A stretch of DNA of 64,000 bases from Pseudophaeomoniella oleicola (lineage: Eukaryota; Ascomycota; Eurotiomycetes; Phaeomoniellales; Phaeomoniellaceae). The first letter of the stretch is position 1. The number at the start of each line of letters is the position of its first letter. Under the pieces are notes generated by a model. The model made no database searches and was not told the origin of the DNA. It saw only the letters and a list, made by a program, of their open reading frames with translations. The translations under genes and the position numbers were made by a program. Below are positions 33,340 through 44,733 of the stretch, in pieces. The stretch spans positions 186,001 to 250,000 of the forward strand of contig QWDQ01000020.1 in the NCBI GenBank assembly GCA_003868215.1, written 5' to 3'.

Positions 33340-35149
33340 TCATTCATCTTTGCTGTCATCGTCTTTCTTTGGCTTTGGTACAAAATTCGTCTGGTTTCCA
33401 TTGTACAGCTCGTTCCGCCTCTGTCTCATGCGCTCTTCATCATTCGCCCTTTGATCTGCGAGTGTACGAACCTTGACGTTTCCACCGCTGCTCCCGATAT
33501 CACTGCCATTACAACTGGCTGGCTCACCGTTGGCGCTATTATTTGCTGGACTAGCGCTACCGAGGAATGTTCTCAAGCCTCCATAGACACCGCCTGCGAC
33601 TGTGCTGACAAGTCCATAGCCTGCATTTACGCCTCTCATCCCCATTCCCAATATGCCTCCGCCTCCGGTGATATAGGCATTAGCATAACTGCCATCGTGA
33701 AACGACTTTTCTGGTACCAAGACAAAATTTACACCACCTCTCCCCCAACCGGTCTCCTTTCCGCTGAGAAGTTCCTCTAAGGTCAACTCTTCCTCCCGAA
33801 TGGAAATGGTACGACTCGGCTGCGGGCTGAGGATGAGTTTGAAGTTGTACGGTGTGTGCACGTCAGAGGATGAGCTTTCTCGGAGGCGAGCTTCGATCCA
33901 TGGACGAATGGTAGATGCGAGAGTAGATGACTTGGCGAAGTTTGATCGAAGTGACTCGCCAGAGAACAGACGCACGGCAAGTCGAATTTCGGACGGTGGG
34001 ATGGCTGCAGACTGGGGCGAGCTGGTGGCCGTTTCTCCTCGCTTTGAAGCCTCAGCTTTCCGACGACGCTCACGACGGTCAGCCTCGATCGATTCTTTTA
34101 TTCGTTGACGTTCTGCACGTTGGGCTTCTTCACGTTGACGTTGTTGAGCAATATAATCGCTTCGCTGGGAATCAAGTTTGGAGGGAGAAGCCGTTTCGGT
34201 CCTATCCGGAGTCGGTGGGGTTTGAACTGCGCCGCTGGTGGCGGATTGAATCGTAGCTGGTGGTTGAGCGGAAGGGGGTAACTGAGTGGAAGATGACGAC
34301 TGAGCGGAGGAATTATTGGACTGAGGGATCAATGGTTGTATCTGCTGAGCTGGTTCAGTGGCTTGGGATATTGATATGGAAGCCGATCCCTGTAAGAGCA
34401 TTCAATGTTAGTAAACAGCGTAGCAGGAACACGACCACAGTTGTAAGTTGTTTTCTTCTTCAACAAGAACCTTTATAGCAAGAGGTATCTGAGAGGCAAG
34501 CAGACCGAGGAACATGAGGACTATCACCTGTCGATAAGCTCCTCAAAAATTGTACTTACTTCCGGCGCCGACGGGATAGATGCTGCAGAGCTCGAACCCT
34601 GTGTCGTCGAAGCATTCAACTCCTCCCTGGCCTTTTGTCCTAATTCCTGTCCACCTAAAGCGGCCTGAAGCATTTGAACGAAAGCTTCCTTTGAAAAGTG
34701 TGGAGGAGCACCGCCGTGTATACGTCCGTCCCTGTAAGGCGATGTCAGTCTTGCAACACAACTTCAAAGGTCCTCCCGTACTTTATGACTATTACGAGCG
34801 GTGCTTGAGTGATCGGACATAGCGCCTGTAGGTATTTCGCTTCTTGAGATGAGATATCGATCTTCAGTGCAATCGCATGTTGTTCGATCAGCTGCGCAAC
34901 CTGTAAATAGGAGTCAGCTACTGATTCTGTCATGGTCGCTGAGAGCTTGGGTCTGAATACCTCTGTCTCTGCAAAGTAATCGCTTTCCCATCTCTGACTT
35001 ACTTCCGCATCGTCTGGAACCGTCAGTCGAAAGATCTATCACATGTTGAACTCAACTTGAAATTGCTTACCGTAGACGAAGCACAGGACCGCTTTCGACT
35101 GCTGCACAGCTGCAGCGATGCCACTTTGGAGATCGCCTTCATAAAACAT
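33340..35149 (-). CDS. UBX-domain protein of the UBXN4/erasin type (Cdc48 cofactor)
   Basis: Five exons: 35149-35071, 35013-34961, 34900-34782, 34731-34560 and 34389-33340, giving 490 residues. N-terminus: MFYEGDLQSGIAAAVQQS then AVLCFVYDDAEVSQRWE, a thioredoxin-like fold as in UBXN4, with AIALKID matching its AIKID. A charged Arg/Glu helix (about 220-260) leads into a UBX domain (about 277-365: IRLAVRLFSGESL ... FNFVLVPEK-like end). A glycine-rich hydrophobic stretch (ILGMGMRGVNAGYGLVSTVA) follows and could insert in the ER membrane, as in erasin. Intron 2 (34901-34960) is 60 nt, in frame and stop-free; removing it joins ETE to VAQLIEQ and matches the family better. Likely role: ER-associated degradation with Cdc48/p97 (inference). 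Confidence 0.85.
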
Positions 35150-35615
35150 CTCGCACACGGAGACGCTGACAGATACACTTGCTAGACTGCTTCAAAGTAA
35201 GTACAGTACTTCCACACGTATCACGCAGGCTTTCCAGGTTCACTACGTGAGATATCATGATTGGAGCTCGGGAACCACATCACCCACAAGTCATGAACCT
35301 TGTCGATGATCTCCGCTCTGGGCCTGCGGAGAGATCGACTACGAACCTCTTACGTTCAGAATGCAGCAGTACGTCCAGCAGGTAAGGCCAACAAGCCTTG
35401 TAGCGTGTTTGAACACGGTTTCATACACGCGATCCACGAGTAGCATACTTCAGTCACAAAATACAATGTTTGAGATACCCGATAGATAGTATCAGTTGAT
35501 CGGCCGTTCCTCCAGACGCCTCCCAAGTTTTCCGATCACCGCCATAGACCCAGTTGCCACGTAAAACACCAATCGCTCAAATGCCAACGAAACCTGATAA
35601 CCGAAAATGCATATC
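35150..35615. other. Intergenic, nothing recognised
   Basis: Promoter of the UBX gene and 3' flank of the acyltransferase gene. Confidence 0.5.
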
Positions 35616-37105
35616 CTATACCAGCGTAGAACCCTTCTCTAGCCACGAGGGTGGTTTTGGCTTCGCACCTCCTTCATCTCTCCAACACAAGTTCTTCAAC
35701 CACAATGTGATCCTCGCAAACTGGGGATCAAGATAATTCATCCATAACCAAGCGACAAGATAGGTAGCCGCGTAAAATAATGGGACCCCAATGGCGAAAC
35801 TAAGTGCGCCTCCTCTCTTCAATGGTTGGATATTGCCCTCCTCATCTCTAGTCACTTCACTTCCTCCGTAGATAACCCAAACGAGTACTGTACGCATAAT
35901 TTGATCATGCATCAAGTAAACAGGGAACGAGCATCGACCCAAGAAGTTGAACAAGGGCGAGGTGAGCACTTTTTGGGCGGTTGGCGAGTGATATATGCCA
36001 AGGAACAGCAGACACGCTCCCACTGACACCCAATAGCGGTTAATGTCGATTTCGGTAGGGATAAAAGTAATCATGAAGTCGTCCATCATGCGAGACCAAG
36101 TTGCCCATCGAGGATTCTTCTCGGGGAACGAACAGCCGAGCAAACCTAGCAGGATGGTGATACAAGGGAGAGGATAGGCTAGCTTTCGGAAGAATGAGCG
36201 GACGGCAGGAACATTGCCCGAAAGCAGCGGTGAGTCGGAACCAAGCAAAGGGCTGCTAGGAAGAAGATCCGGCGACGATGACGGCGAACGAGAGATTGTG
36301 GTATGTATTTCTGCCATGAACAGGCCGAAGAAGATGTTGATATGCTCAATGGCTGTACATGTCAGTCAGAGTCATGGAGAATATAACGAGTGAACATACG
36401 CTGCCTTCCACACCAACCCATCAACCAGAGGCCAATAATGATGATCTTCCTCGCCTTGGGAGTAACAAATGAGGTAGCGAGCAGCGTGAGATAGACCATC
36501 ATACTCCCGTGAAGGAAGAATGGGATAGTCCACAGTGTCGCATTGTACACGGGGTTGGCGGTCATCCAAAACTCCGTTTCGGCTCGCACAAGACGCCAAA
36601 TCCCTCCCAGGTATGTTTCCTCTGGATTGCGGATCCAAAAAGATATCCAGAACGAGTCACAGAGCTTTGCCATGCGGAACAGCCCTAGCTGAAAGATGAT
36701 CCAGCCGAAGAAGACGGCGACCGCAGTGGGCAATACTAAACGCCATGTCCTCATGAAAGCACTCTTGGCCAAGTTTGTGAAGGCGGTCTCGAGTGCCCCA
36801 TTGTTGATATTTCGCAAAGGATTGATCGAGTTGACATAGCCGGTGATGATGAAGAATAAGGCCACAGCAGATCGGCCTCCCACACAGAGCCGCAGAAAGG
36901 GCAATTGAAAAACTAGTGATTTGCCTCCTTCTTGTAAGGCAGGCTCGTGTAAGTAATCGACGAATGCTGTGCAAAGATGGCCTGTGATGACCATGAATGA
37001 CGCCACGCCTCGCAGGCCCTATTTGAGAATCAGTCAGGCGTTCCATCACCCAGCCAAGGTATCACCTACATCGACCCAATTGTCATCTCTCCGTTTTGTA
37101 GCCAT
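35616..37105 (-). CDS. Membrane acyltransferase, acyltransferase-3 family
   Basis: Exons 37105-37070, 37018-36400 and 36352-35616 (introns 51 and 47 nt) give 463 residues. After a short polar start comes GLRGVASFMVITGHL, the usual first-helix G-x-R-G-x-A-x-x-x-V...H signature whose His is thought to be catalytic. AVALFFIITGYVNSINPL, the next signature of this family, follows. About ten hydrophobic helices alternate with short loops, e.g. LVLPTAVAVFFGWIIFQLGL, CITILLGLLGCSF and LSFAIGVPLFYAATYLVAWL. LGRCSFPVYLMHDQIMRTVL near the end is the conserved last-but-one helix with its YLMH. Fungal members acylate sugars, lipids or secondary metabolites; the substrate here cannot be told. Confidence 0.87.
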
Positions 37106-39745
37106 GACTGTGTCCGATAGTAAGAAGAAAGAATGAAAAGAGGAGAGAAAAGATAAAGAGGGACAAATTCCGTCAACCAGCGACAGATTCTGGTAAGTAA
37201 GCCAGGAGATCAGATCAATTACATTTCATATTCCCATGTAGTTAGTAGTTCAAGAGGGACGGGAAGAGATGAGATTAATATTTCTAGAGCAGAGTAGTCT
37301 ACTCCATAGTGAGGACCCCTGACTAAAAGGAAGAGATCCCGGTCATACATCTAGCAGGCACGGTATCGTACAGAGCCGCTCATCTGGCCCCGGTATTGAG
37401 AAGCTCGGGCAACATGGCGTGGAGGGAGGGAGGGATGGCAGGAAACGAGAGGATCTCAGTGGACCAATGTTTCGCACAGAGCGATCGGATGAAGGGTTGG
37501 CCGGTCTCATGTTGAACAGATATGACGAATTCTCCATGAACCCCCTTTCGCGTCTCAGCTCAGATCTCCCTACCCGTCTCGCTCTGTCACGATACGGACT
37601 CGCGGAGTAACTTAGAGGCAGTCCCAGTTCTCTCACCGCGGATGAGTGTGGATGGAGATGGCTGGTTGGGAAGTGGGAAGCTTGGTTGATGCATCGAGGC
37701 ATGGCTCGATGGATCCTTCCAAGCGCTCCACTCGGGCTTTGTTAAGGAGATCTTTTGGTTACAACGATACAGGGGGTCGTCTATTGTTAGTCGCAGGACA
37801 TTTTGATCAATTCGATACGTGGTAATTACCAGAAATATCTATGAGCAAGGATGCCAATCTCACCGTAGTTGGTAGATGCTGACATGCCAATACCAGATAC
37901 CGTAAGCATCCCTGCGGGTCATCCTGTACTACTATGTACTATGTACGTTACTATGGTGAGTTGGATTCCTTGGTGTGGGATCTCGTCGTAAGATCGGAAT
38001 GTTGTACATAACGGTCAACGGACCGCCACCTCTTACGTACATAGTCCGGACCGCAGTCTAATGAACATCGGTTTGATGGTACGACGTGAGCAATGGAAAT
38101 GACTGAAAAAATGGTGATTGTTGTTGTTATTGTTGCTGCCGCCAGGCTTTTCCTACCTTCTTCATGCAGGTGAAACACACATGGTGCATCTAGAGTCAGC
38201 GGCGACGAAAAGTAGGGAAAAGGGGGGGGGGGAATCCCGATCTACACAACAAGATCGTACTGGTTGACTAGGTACTACGTTGAGTAAGTTGGCAAGGGCA
38301 AATCACGTCTAGTTTGCTGCGAAACTAGTCCTCGGCAAGGGCTGTTTTCCTCAGCTGATACGATACTACGTAGGAACGTTCAAATGACCAACAATCTGAA
38401 GCAAGACGCTTAGACCAATCAATCAGACCTCAAGCACCATACAGAAGCGAGAGAAAAGGCGAATTGTGGAATGAATGCCCAGACTTTTTTTTGAGGGGAG
38501 AGATGCGTCAGATCTGTATCGTAGTTACAGTAGGTTCCAACCTCCGCTTGACATGCGTCCGGTCAACATCAATGTGCGTATGTGTGTGTATGTGTGTGCC
38601 GGTCTACATAATCTGATTTGTTTTTGTAATGAAGGAGTACAGGATGAAATGAGTCGAATCATTGTAAGATTGGACATATCAAATGACGGCAAAACAAGGG
38701 AACAAGGGAACGTGGGCCGACTTTTAGTGATCTCCTGGGGCGGGAATCCCTTAAGGAACTTGCGCCATTGGAGACCATCGTCCCGAGGGAGCATCCTGGG
38801 TTCCTTCGGTAGGGAAGTTCCATGTTGTATTATCGCACCATACAGATAATCACTTGCTGATGCATCTGTCATGTACAATATAGTTGTAATGCGAGTGAGA
38901 CGCCCGACATATAACCCTGACTACAACTAAGATGGCCCTAGATCTCTGCATGCATAACTGATAGAGAATAATAATCCCGAAAAGTCTCTTCTCCTCTCAT
39001 GTTTTCTCTCTCGGAGAATTGAAGTGCATAAGTTACGCTTGATGTGTAGGTATCCAAGTTACTAATTACTTGTTCCTGTCTGAAGCGTTCCTATATCGTA
39101 CCCTTTGGCTAAGCACCTACCTAGGTAGGTAAGGTACGGTTGCAGTTGCTGCTGCCGCTGTGTTTTTAGACCAAGGGAACAACAAATCACGGTGCTCACC
39201 GGCATCGATTCTGGGTTCGTCTCAACCACATCTCATACATGATCGAGATTGATGTAAAACACCAACTGTCACTCCTTGGATGTCGTCTGTTCATGCCACA
39301 ATAACAATCTGTCATTGCTCCAATGGCCATGCGGGACATGTCTGAGTCCCTTGCTGCCGCCTGCATTTCATGCCAAGACCGCCACTCCCTCCCTGCCCAA
39401 CCCTTCCTTCCGCAACCAAGCTCACCAGAATGCTCTTGGTGCCTTCTTCCCTTGCATGTATAGGGATGCGTCGTCGTCTAGCTACCGGCTTCTTGCCAAC
39501 CCCTCTCACCGTCGCCTCGTATCCTGACGCTGTTCGTGGGAGTGTCGCTTGACCCGCTGGACGTCCTGACCGCCTGACCATCCAGATAACCCAGTCTCGC
39601 ACGCAGAAACCAACTCCTTATCAGCTACACTTGTATGCAAGTGGCGTGGCTAGTGACCTCCCTTGTATTCTTGCCGCAAGCGTTGTCGTAATCTGTACTC
39701 ACCAGTGGTGGCTATCGTCGATGGTGTACGGCTCGTACATTCTTC
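37106..39745. other. 2.6-kb gene-free interval
   Basis: No gene recognised. Contents: a G11 run at 38222-38232, TTG repeats near 38115-38140, a GT-rich stretch at 38576-38600, TACTACGTA-type words near 37925-37945, 38273 and 38366, and an AGGTA island at 39114-39137. Frames around 38475-38878 and 39276-39602 overlap on both strands and look like chance. Confidence 0.5.
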
Positions 39746-40604
39746 TCAGTAGACAATGATTTCTACTTTATGGTTGTCAATGCCATATCTCTCAAGAAAC
39801 TCCGGGTTTCTCAATATCTCCAGCATCGGGTCGAAAATATCCTTCATGTCAAAAATAGTTCGCTTTTTTTGGTCAATATATGAGCCATCGATCAAGATCC
39901 TAGCGAGGTTGGCCGTTTTCAAAGCTCCTGCGTTGAGCAAATCTTTGACACGAGCTGGCGTTCCAATGCCGATGCCAACTCTAAACATTTATCAGCCAAT
40001 TCTTCCACAACCAAGAATGTATGACTAACCTTGTCTTCTGGACAGTCTTGATGGCTTCGTCGAGTTTGATATGCTTGGCGAAAAGTTTTGCGACCATAGC
40101 GTCCTTGCTCTGAAATTCACGTAATGGTCTGGGGCTCATCAGTAAGAGCATTCATGCATGACGGCGAACTTACCTCGTCAAATCAGCAGCTCTGATCCCC
40201 GAACTTGTAATGAACAGCGTGTGTGGACTTCCCGGCTCCTCACAGGTCGTCGATAATGCCTCTGAGCCTCCTGGTGCAACTTCCTTCATGAAGGCAGCTA
40301 GGGAATCCAGATTACGAGTAGGAAATAGTTCAGATGTATCCCTGAAAGCAGTCGTCGGTAGGTACACATCATTCAGCTCAACAGCAGTGAGCTCCTTATG
40401 ATGTCGTTTGATTTTCTGAGCCACTAAGTCCGCCAATAGACGTTGATCCATGTGGGCAATATTCTCATCAATGTCACTGACAGCGAGCCTTTTCTGAACT
40501 GCTTGTTGAATAATTTCACTGGTAGGAGGTTGAACAGATCCATCCTTGTTCGCCCTCTTTGATTTCCTCGATTTATTCTTCTTCTTCTTGTTTTCCACAG
40601 CCAT
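39746..40604 (-). CDS. CMS1: Cms1-type small-subunit ribosome-biogenesis protein
   Basis: Exons 40604-40174, 40128-40030 and 39980-39746 (introns 45 and 49 nt) give 254 residues from MAVENKKKKNKSRKSKR. The basic start is a likely nucleolar signal. Family markers follow: DLVAQKIKRHHKEL, a LPTTAFRDTSELFPTRNLDS segment, LFITSSGIRAADLTRPLRE, KLFAKHIKLDEA, then VGIGIGTPARVKDLLNAGAL with the following LIDGSYIDQKKRTIFD. In the family the last blocks mimic helicase motifs (T/S-GIRA, GTPxR, D-x-S) without the full ATPase. In yeast Cms1 is found in the 90S pre-ribosome; the same role is likely here. It is divergently arranged with CENP-T, 272 nt apart. Confidence 0.88.
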
Positions 40605-40876
40605 AGCAACGATCACTCTGCACTACAGCAGGATATGGCAAGACTTTTCGTTCCTCATGTTCCAACCGATTCGATGGGAAAAATTTAGGGCAGATAAACC
40701 GTAGGAATTTAAGCTTATCTGCTTAGCCTCTCAGGAACTTCATTTGGCAGTAAACTCGATTAGGAAAATTGTAAACGGTGGGGAAGAAGCGCGTTCTCTC
40801 TCTCTCTCTAAACACCGAACTTGCTTCACGCAGGAACTGCTAAAGAGACCGGCTTCCATGGGAAATTAGAAGCACA
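40605..40876. promoter_or_regulatory. Short bidirectional promoter of CMS1 and CENP-T
   Basis: Only 272 nt separate the two start codons, so regulation must be shared or tightly packed. A CT run (40794-40809) lies 67 nt before the CENP-T ATG, a common feature near fungal transcription starts. Confidence 0.55.
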
Positions 40877-42594
40877 ATGTCGTCGCAACGTTCGAGAACA
40901 CTTCGAGACATCTCCCAAGCCCCTCAAACACCAAGATGGAAACCGTCAACACCTCACGGAACACGCGCGCAGTTACACAGGAGCGGCGGTGATCGAAGAC
41001 GAAGCGGAAGAATCGAAAAGCCATGGTCCGCACACAACATCTTAAAGCAGCTATCAAGAGGTCAGAAACCCAACCAGCATCATGACACTCTCCCACCTAT
41101 TGGTTCCTCAATTAATTGAAGCACTAACAACTTTCCTGCTACAGTGGAAGCCGTCAAGCCGCAAACAAAATCTCACCTGTATGAATCCTCACTCCTCGAG
41201 GACACACCGAGCGCCAACAAAGAAAATGAAGACGAAACGCCAAAGAGGCCGACCTCGGTGTACGACGACGACGATGATGATTCCACATCGGGTTTACCAC
41301 GGCCCCGACTATCCATCACAACACTTTCATCTCCGGACGACGAAGGCTCAAATATCGGCCCGGCACCTACCCCATCGATTCTACCTGATGATGATGACGA
41401 CCAAAACAACAACAAAACCACAAGAAGACACGAAGACCAGGATAGTGACGATGGCGACGACGACGATGACGATGCCGAAGCAAGAGAAAACTTCACCCTC
41501 AAATCCGTCGAATACGGTAGACGTGCTATGCCGGATCGAGACCGACGTTTCTCACGCCCAAGCTTCGGCAGTATCCGTATGAGTGATTTCCGGGGCGGTG
41601 CTGCTGATGGAGATTCTGGGTTTGGGGAGCAGCGGACGGGCAAGTCACCAGGGCAGCACGATCCGACTATCTTTGGAGATGAGGACGATGGCGTCGTCGG
41701 GTTGGGACATGACGACGATGACGATGATGATGGGCAACATCAGTTCGAAGACGGGTGAGTTCTTCTCGAATATAAGCGAAGTGGTTTAGGGAATATGACT
41801 GATGTGGTGATTAGAGATGAGACGGAAGATCTACGCCTGCTACGCTTGCGGCGGTCTATGTCAATGCCAAACCAAGGCGACGATACGATACACAGCATCA
41901 ACGTCGACGCCCAGGACGAAGATACATTTCGATTACTTTTCAACGCAGCAGAACGACGAAAGTCTCTTGCTATGCCACCTCCTCCTGTACCAGTAAGCGA
42001 GAAATCCACAACCTCTACATACGAGCATCCGATGTTTTTCGAGGATCGGACTTTGGCATCATCTTCGCCTGCAGGGTCCACTACTTCCACCTCTGAGCTA
42101 GAGACAGGTGCTCGATCCCCTTCCATTCCCCCTTCTAAACCCACAGCTGCCTCTTCGAAAGCCACCACACGCCGCAAGAAAATGAAGATGTCGAAGTATG
42201 ATAAACCGGTCCCAGCATTACCGTCATCTCTCATCAAGCGTCTCGGGATGGACGCGCTGGTCTCGATCGGGCGAAGGAAATCTCGCATAGGACGTGAGAG
42301 CTTGAAGGCGCTAGAACAAGCGACCGAGTGGTTTTTTGAGCAGATGGGCGACGATCTGGAGGCTTTTGCAGAGCATGCGGGAAGGAAGAGGAGGATTGAT
42401 GAGAGTGATGTTGAGGCGCTGATGAAGAGGTGAGTCGACTAAGCCTTGTTTTCCTTGGTGACGACGTAAAGAAACTCCGTCCAGCGCTAACGCTCCCCCA
42501 CAGGCAAAGGAACATCCCTTCGATGGATTCAACCCACGCCCTCGCTAAGGAGCATCTGCCCAAGGACGTGCTTCGAGAGCTGGATATACCGTGA
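40877..42594 (+). CDS. CENP-T / Cnn1 kinetochore protein (histone fold)
   Basis: Exons 40877-41060, 41145-41754, 41815-42429 and 42504-42594 give 499 residues. The C-terminal fold (about 405-499) reads ALPSSLIKRLGMDAL, SRIGRESLKALEQATEWFFE, DDLEAFAEHAGRKRRIDESD and VEALMKR|QRNIPS, the CENP-T histone fold with its extra C-terminal helices. That is the part which pairs with CENP-W to bind DNA. The N-terminus (RTLRDISQAPQTPRWKPSTP) resembles the Ndc80/Mis12-recruiting end, with Thr-Pro sites for Cdk. The middle is highly acidic with four or more runs of five to seven Asp. Intron 1 has an unusual GTCAGA donor. The stop lies 77 nt from the convergent SHY1 stop. Confidence 0.9.
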
Positions 42595-42671
42595 TCTGGG
42601 ACAGGACAGGACAGTCCCAGCGGCCGTTCAGGCGTAATGAAGTGATGACCTTATTCTTCTTCTTCTTCTTT

Positions 42672-44009
42672 CTACCACGACGTGTTCTGTCTAACTCTTC
42701 GGGAAACATCGACAGGCTTCTTTTTAATGACCATGTATAGCATCACAGCGGTAATGGCGGATAAGGAGTACCTGGAGAGTATCACATTGTTAATAGTTTG
42801 AAATACCCCCCACCTGGACCAGTGTATTATGATTTACGATGCCTTGCTTCAGTTCGAGCAGTGTAATAGAAAGAATAAAACATTTTATAAAGGGAAGTAA
42901 AGAAAGAAACACATACCACGTGAAAATATATTGGAAATGGTTGTTTCTCAGATTGACTTCGGGTGCTCGTCCGATCGGGATTCCCTTTGCTTCTCGGTCG
43001 TAGGCTGCGAGGAGATCTGAATCTGTTTTTTTCCCCCTTCATTAGCCTCTTGTCATAGTGAAATTGGAATCCCCGGAATTCGTAGGATATGCGTGATAAA
43101 GTGAAAGAAAAAAAAAGGGTTATCTTTACCCATGGTCTCTTCTACCCATACGGGTTGACTCCCACTGTGCTCGGCCATCTCGTTGATATCGGGGAAATAA
43201 AACGCGCCGTCCTCGGGCTTGTTGTCGGGCGTGAACATGTTCTTCTGCCACGGTTCGCGCAACAGGCCCTCGACGAGGACTTCCTGATTCGGCACGGCGC
43301 TGGGGTCCCGTTTGCGCTGCTCCTTCATGTCCCTGCTGATCCAGCCGCGGTTGACGAGCACGCGCGTGCGGCCACCTTTACCGTCGTCGCGCTCGAACGG
43401 TGTGACGACGAGGTAGCCGTCGTTGCCGTCGTGGGTGCGTGGGCCGATCAGCATCTCGAGGTCGTGGCGGAGGATGCCGCGCGCATAGACGCGGCGGTAG
43501 TCGAAGTTGGGGATCTGGGAGGGGTCGATGGCTGGGGGTAAGGGGAGGGGGGCCCGCGCGAGTCGGTCTTCGTATTTGGCGATGAGTTTGGTTTTCCAGT
43601 CGAGGCGGAAGATTTGCCAGGTTCCGAGGATGAAGGCAGTTATGGGAATTACGGCTGCAGAGAAAATAGACGTCAGTCTTTGGAGGCTTGGTGCAGAGGG
43701 AACAGACGAGGAATGAGAGTTCAAGTAGGAGTAAAGAAATCGTGGTGCTGTACCTAGAACTGCCAGGCCAAGCTTATTATGTCGTCCACCTGCCTTGACA
43801 AGTCTCGCAGGGGCATCAACAACCGAGACGAAGTCCGGTCTGTCGGCCGGCTGGGTGTGGTTCTGTCGAATAGTGAGTTTCTGAGCCTGAAATCGTCTTG
43901 TCGTCGCCGCCGCCGCTCGTGATTGTTGGACACCTGAGGAGGACGAGCAGCGACATTTGAGGAAGAATTGAGCTGCAGTGGCAGCGCGGAACGAATTGGG
44001 TGTCTTCAT
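42672..44009 (-). CDS. SHY1: SURF1/Shy1 cytochrome c oxidase assembly factor
   Basis: Exons 44009-43754, 43654-43130, 43022-42917 and 42771-42672 (introns 99, 107 and 145 nt) give 328 residues. A basic Ser/Arg/Ala-rich leader (about 1-60) fits mitochondrial import. Helix 1 is VIPITAFILGTWQIFRLDWK, with the family's G-x-W-Q-x-x-R-x-x-W-K motif. The intermembrane part has RRVYARGILRHDLEMLIGPR, GYLVVTPFER, RVLVNRGWISRDM and LREPW. Helix 2 is YIFTW|YSLSAITAVMLYMV, split by the last intron, with the conserved RNNHFQY before it. The first intron (43655-43753) is 99 nt, in frame and stop-free, so it is easily read through; removing it joins GLAVL to AVIPI. Role: COX1 assembly in the inner membrane. 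Confidence 0.93.
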
Positions 44010-44733
44010 TATGTATGATTGGCCCCAATATATCTATCCAGTTACAAAGGACGTGAGTTGCGTATGAATGAATGCTACCGTGTAACTTATCGGCAAGACA
44101 TGAAGCTTGAAACTTTCTGGTTTGTAACTATGCTCGGCCGATCGATGCGATCATTGAGCTCCGAATGAAATTACCTGACTTGGTTTAGCGTTTAGAGTGA
44201 CAACTGCTTCATCTGTTCCAACTCTCAGTAATTATAGAATAACGAGATGCATATAGCAGATAGAAATTGTTTTACTATAGCCTTGATCATAATTCAAATG
44301 ATATCTCTCCTCTATGTCTGTTGGGATCCTCCCATGCCACGAAACTATACTGCTTGCCAAATAAAATCCACCATCTCTCACAAGCTTCTCTTTACCACAA
44401 ACGTATCAAACATGTCGTTAGTAGAGAACTGATCTGGTATTGAGGAGTAGCTAGGGTTTCTTCAAACGGAAAAGGACGGGTGAATATGATGAGTATGTAG
44501 GTGTTAGAGAGCAGGTGAAAATCTCTCCTATTCGGTTTCTACGCTCTCCCGCTAGATTTAGGGGTAGACGGAATGAAAATGGTCATACAGCGTTTATCCT
44601 ATGTCTAGCTCATAAAAAGCAAAGGTAATATCTCCTCGAGGTCCAGAAAATCCCTTCCAGTCCCATTTCATCCACAAGCACAAATAGATTGCAGTGGAAT
44701 CAATCAACGCATGAAAGAAAAGGATACCTGTAC
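44010..44733. other. Intergenic, nothing recognised
   Basis: SHY1 promoter and 3' flank of the sugar transporter. A plus-strand 61-codon frame at 44247-44432 is probably chance. Confidence 0.5.

Noticed and set aside
32915-33343. 142-codon frame downstream of the UBX gene
   Set aside because: It owes its length to the 47-bp duplication and a poly-Lys tract from a CTTTTT run; no domain.
38222-38232. G11 run
   Set aside because: A plain homopolymer; length may be a sequencing or assembly artefact, with no structure around it.
38475-38878. Opposed frames of about 120 codons in the 37-39.7 kb gap
   Set aside because: Mutually antisense, start next to a T run, contain GT-repeat translation, and show no family match.
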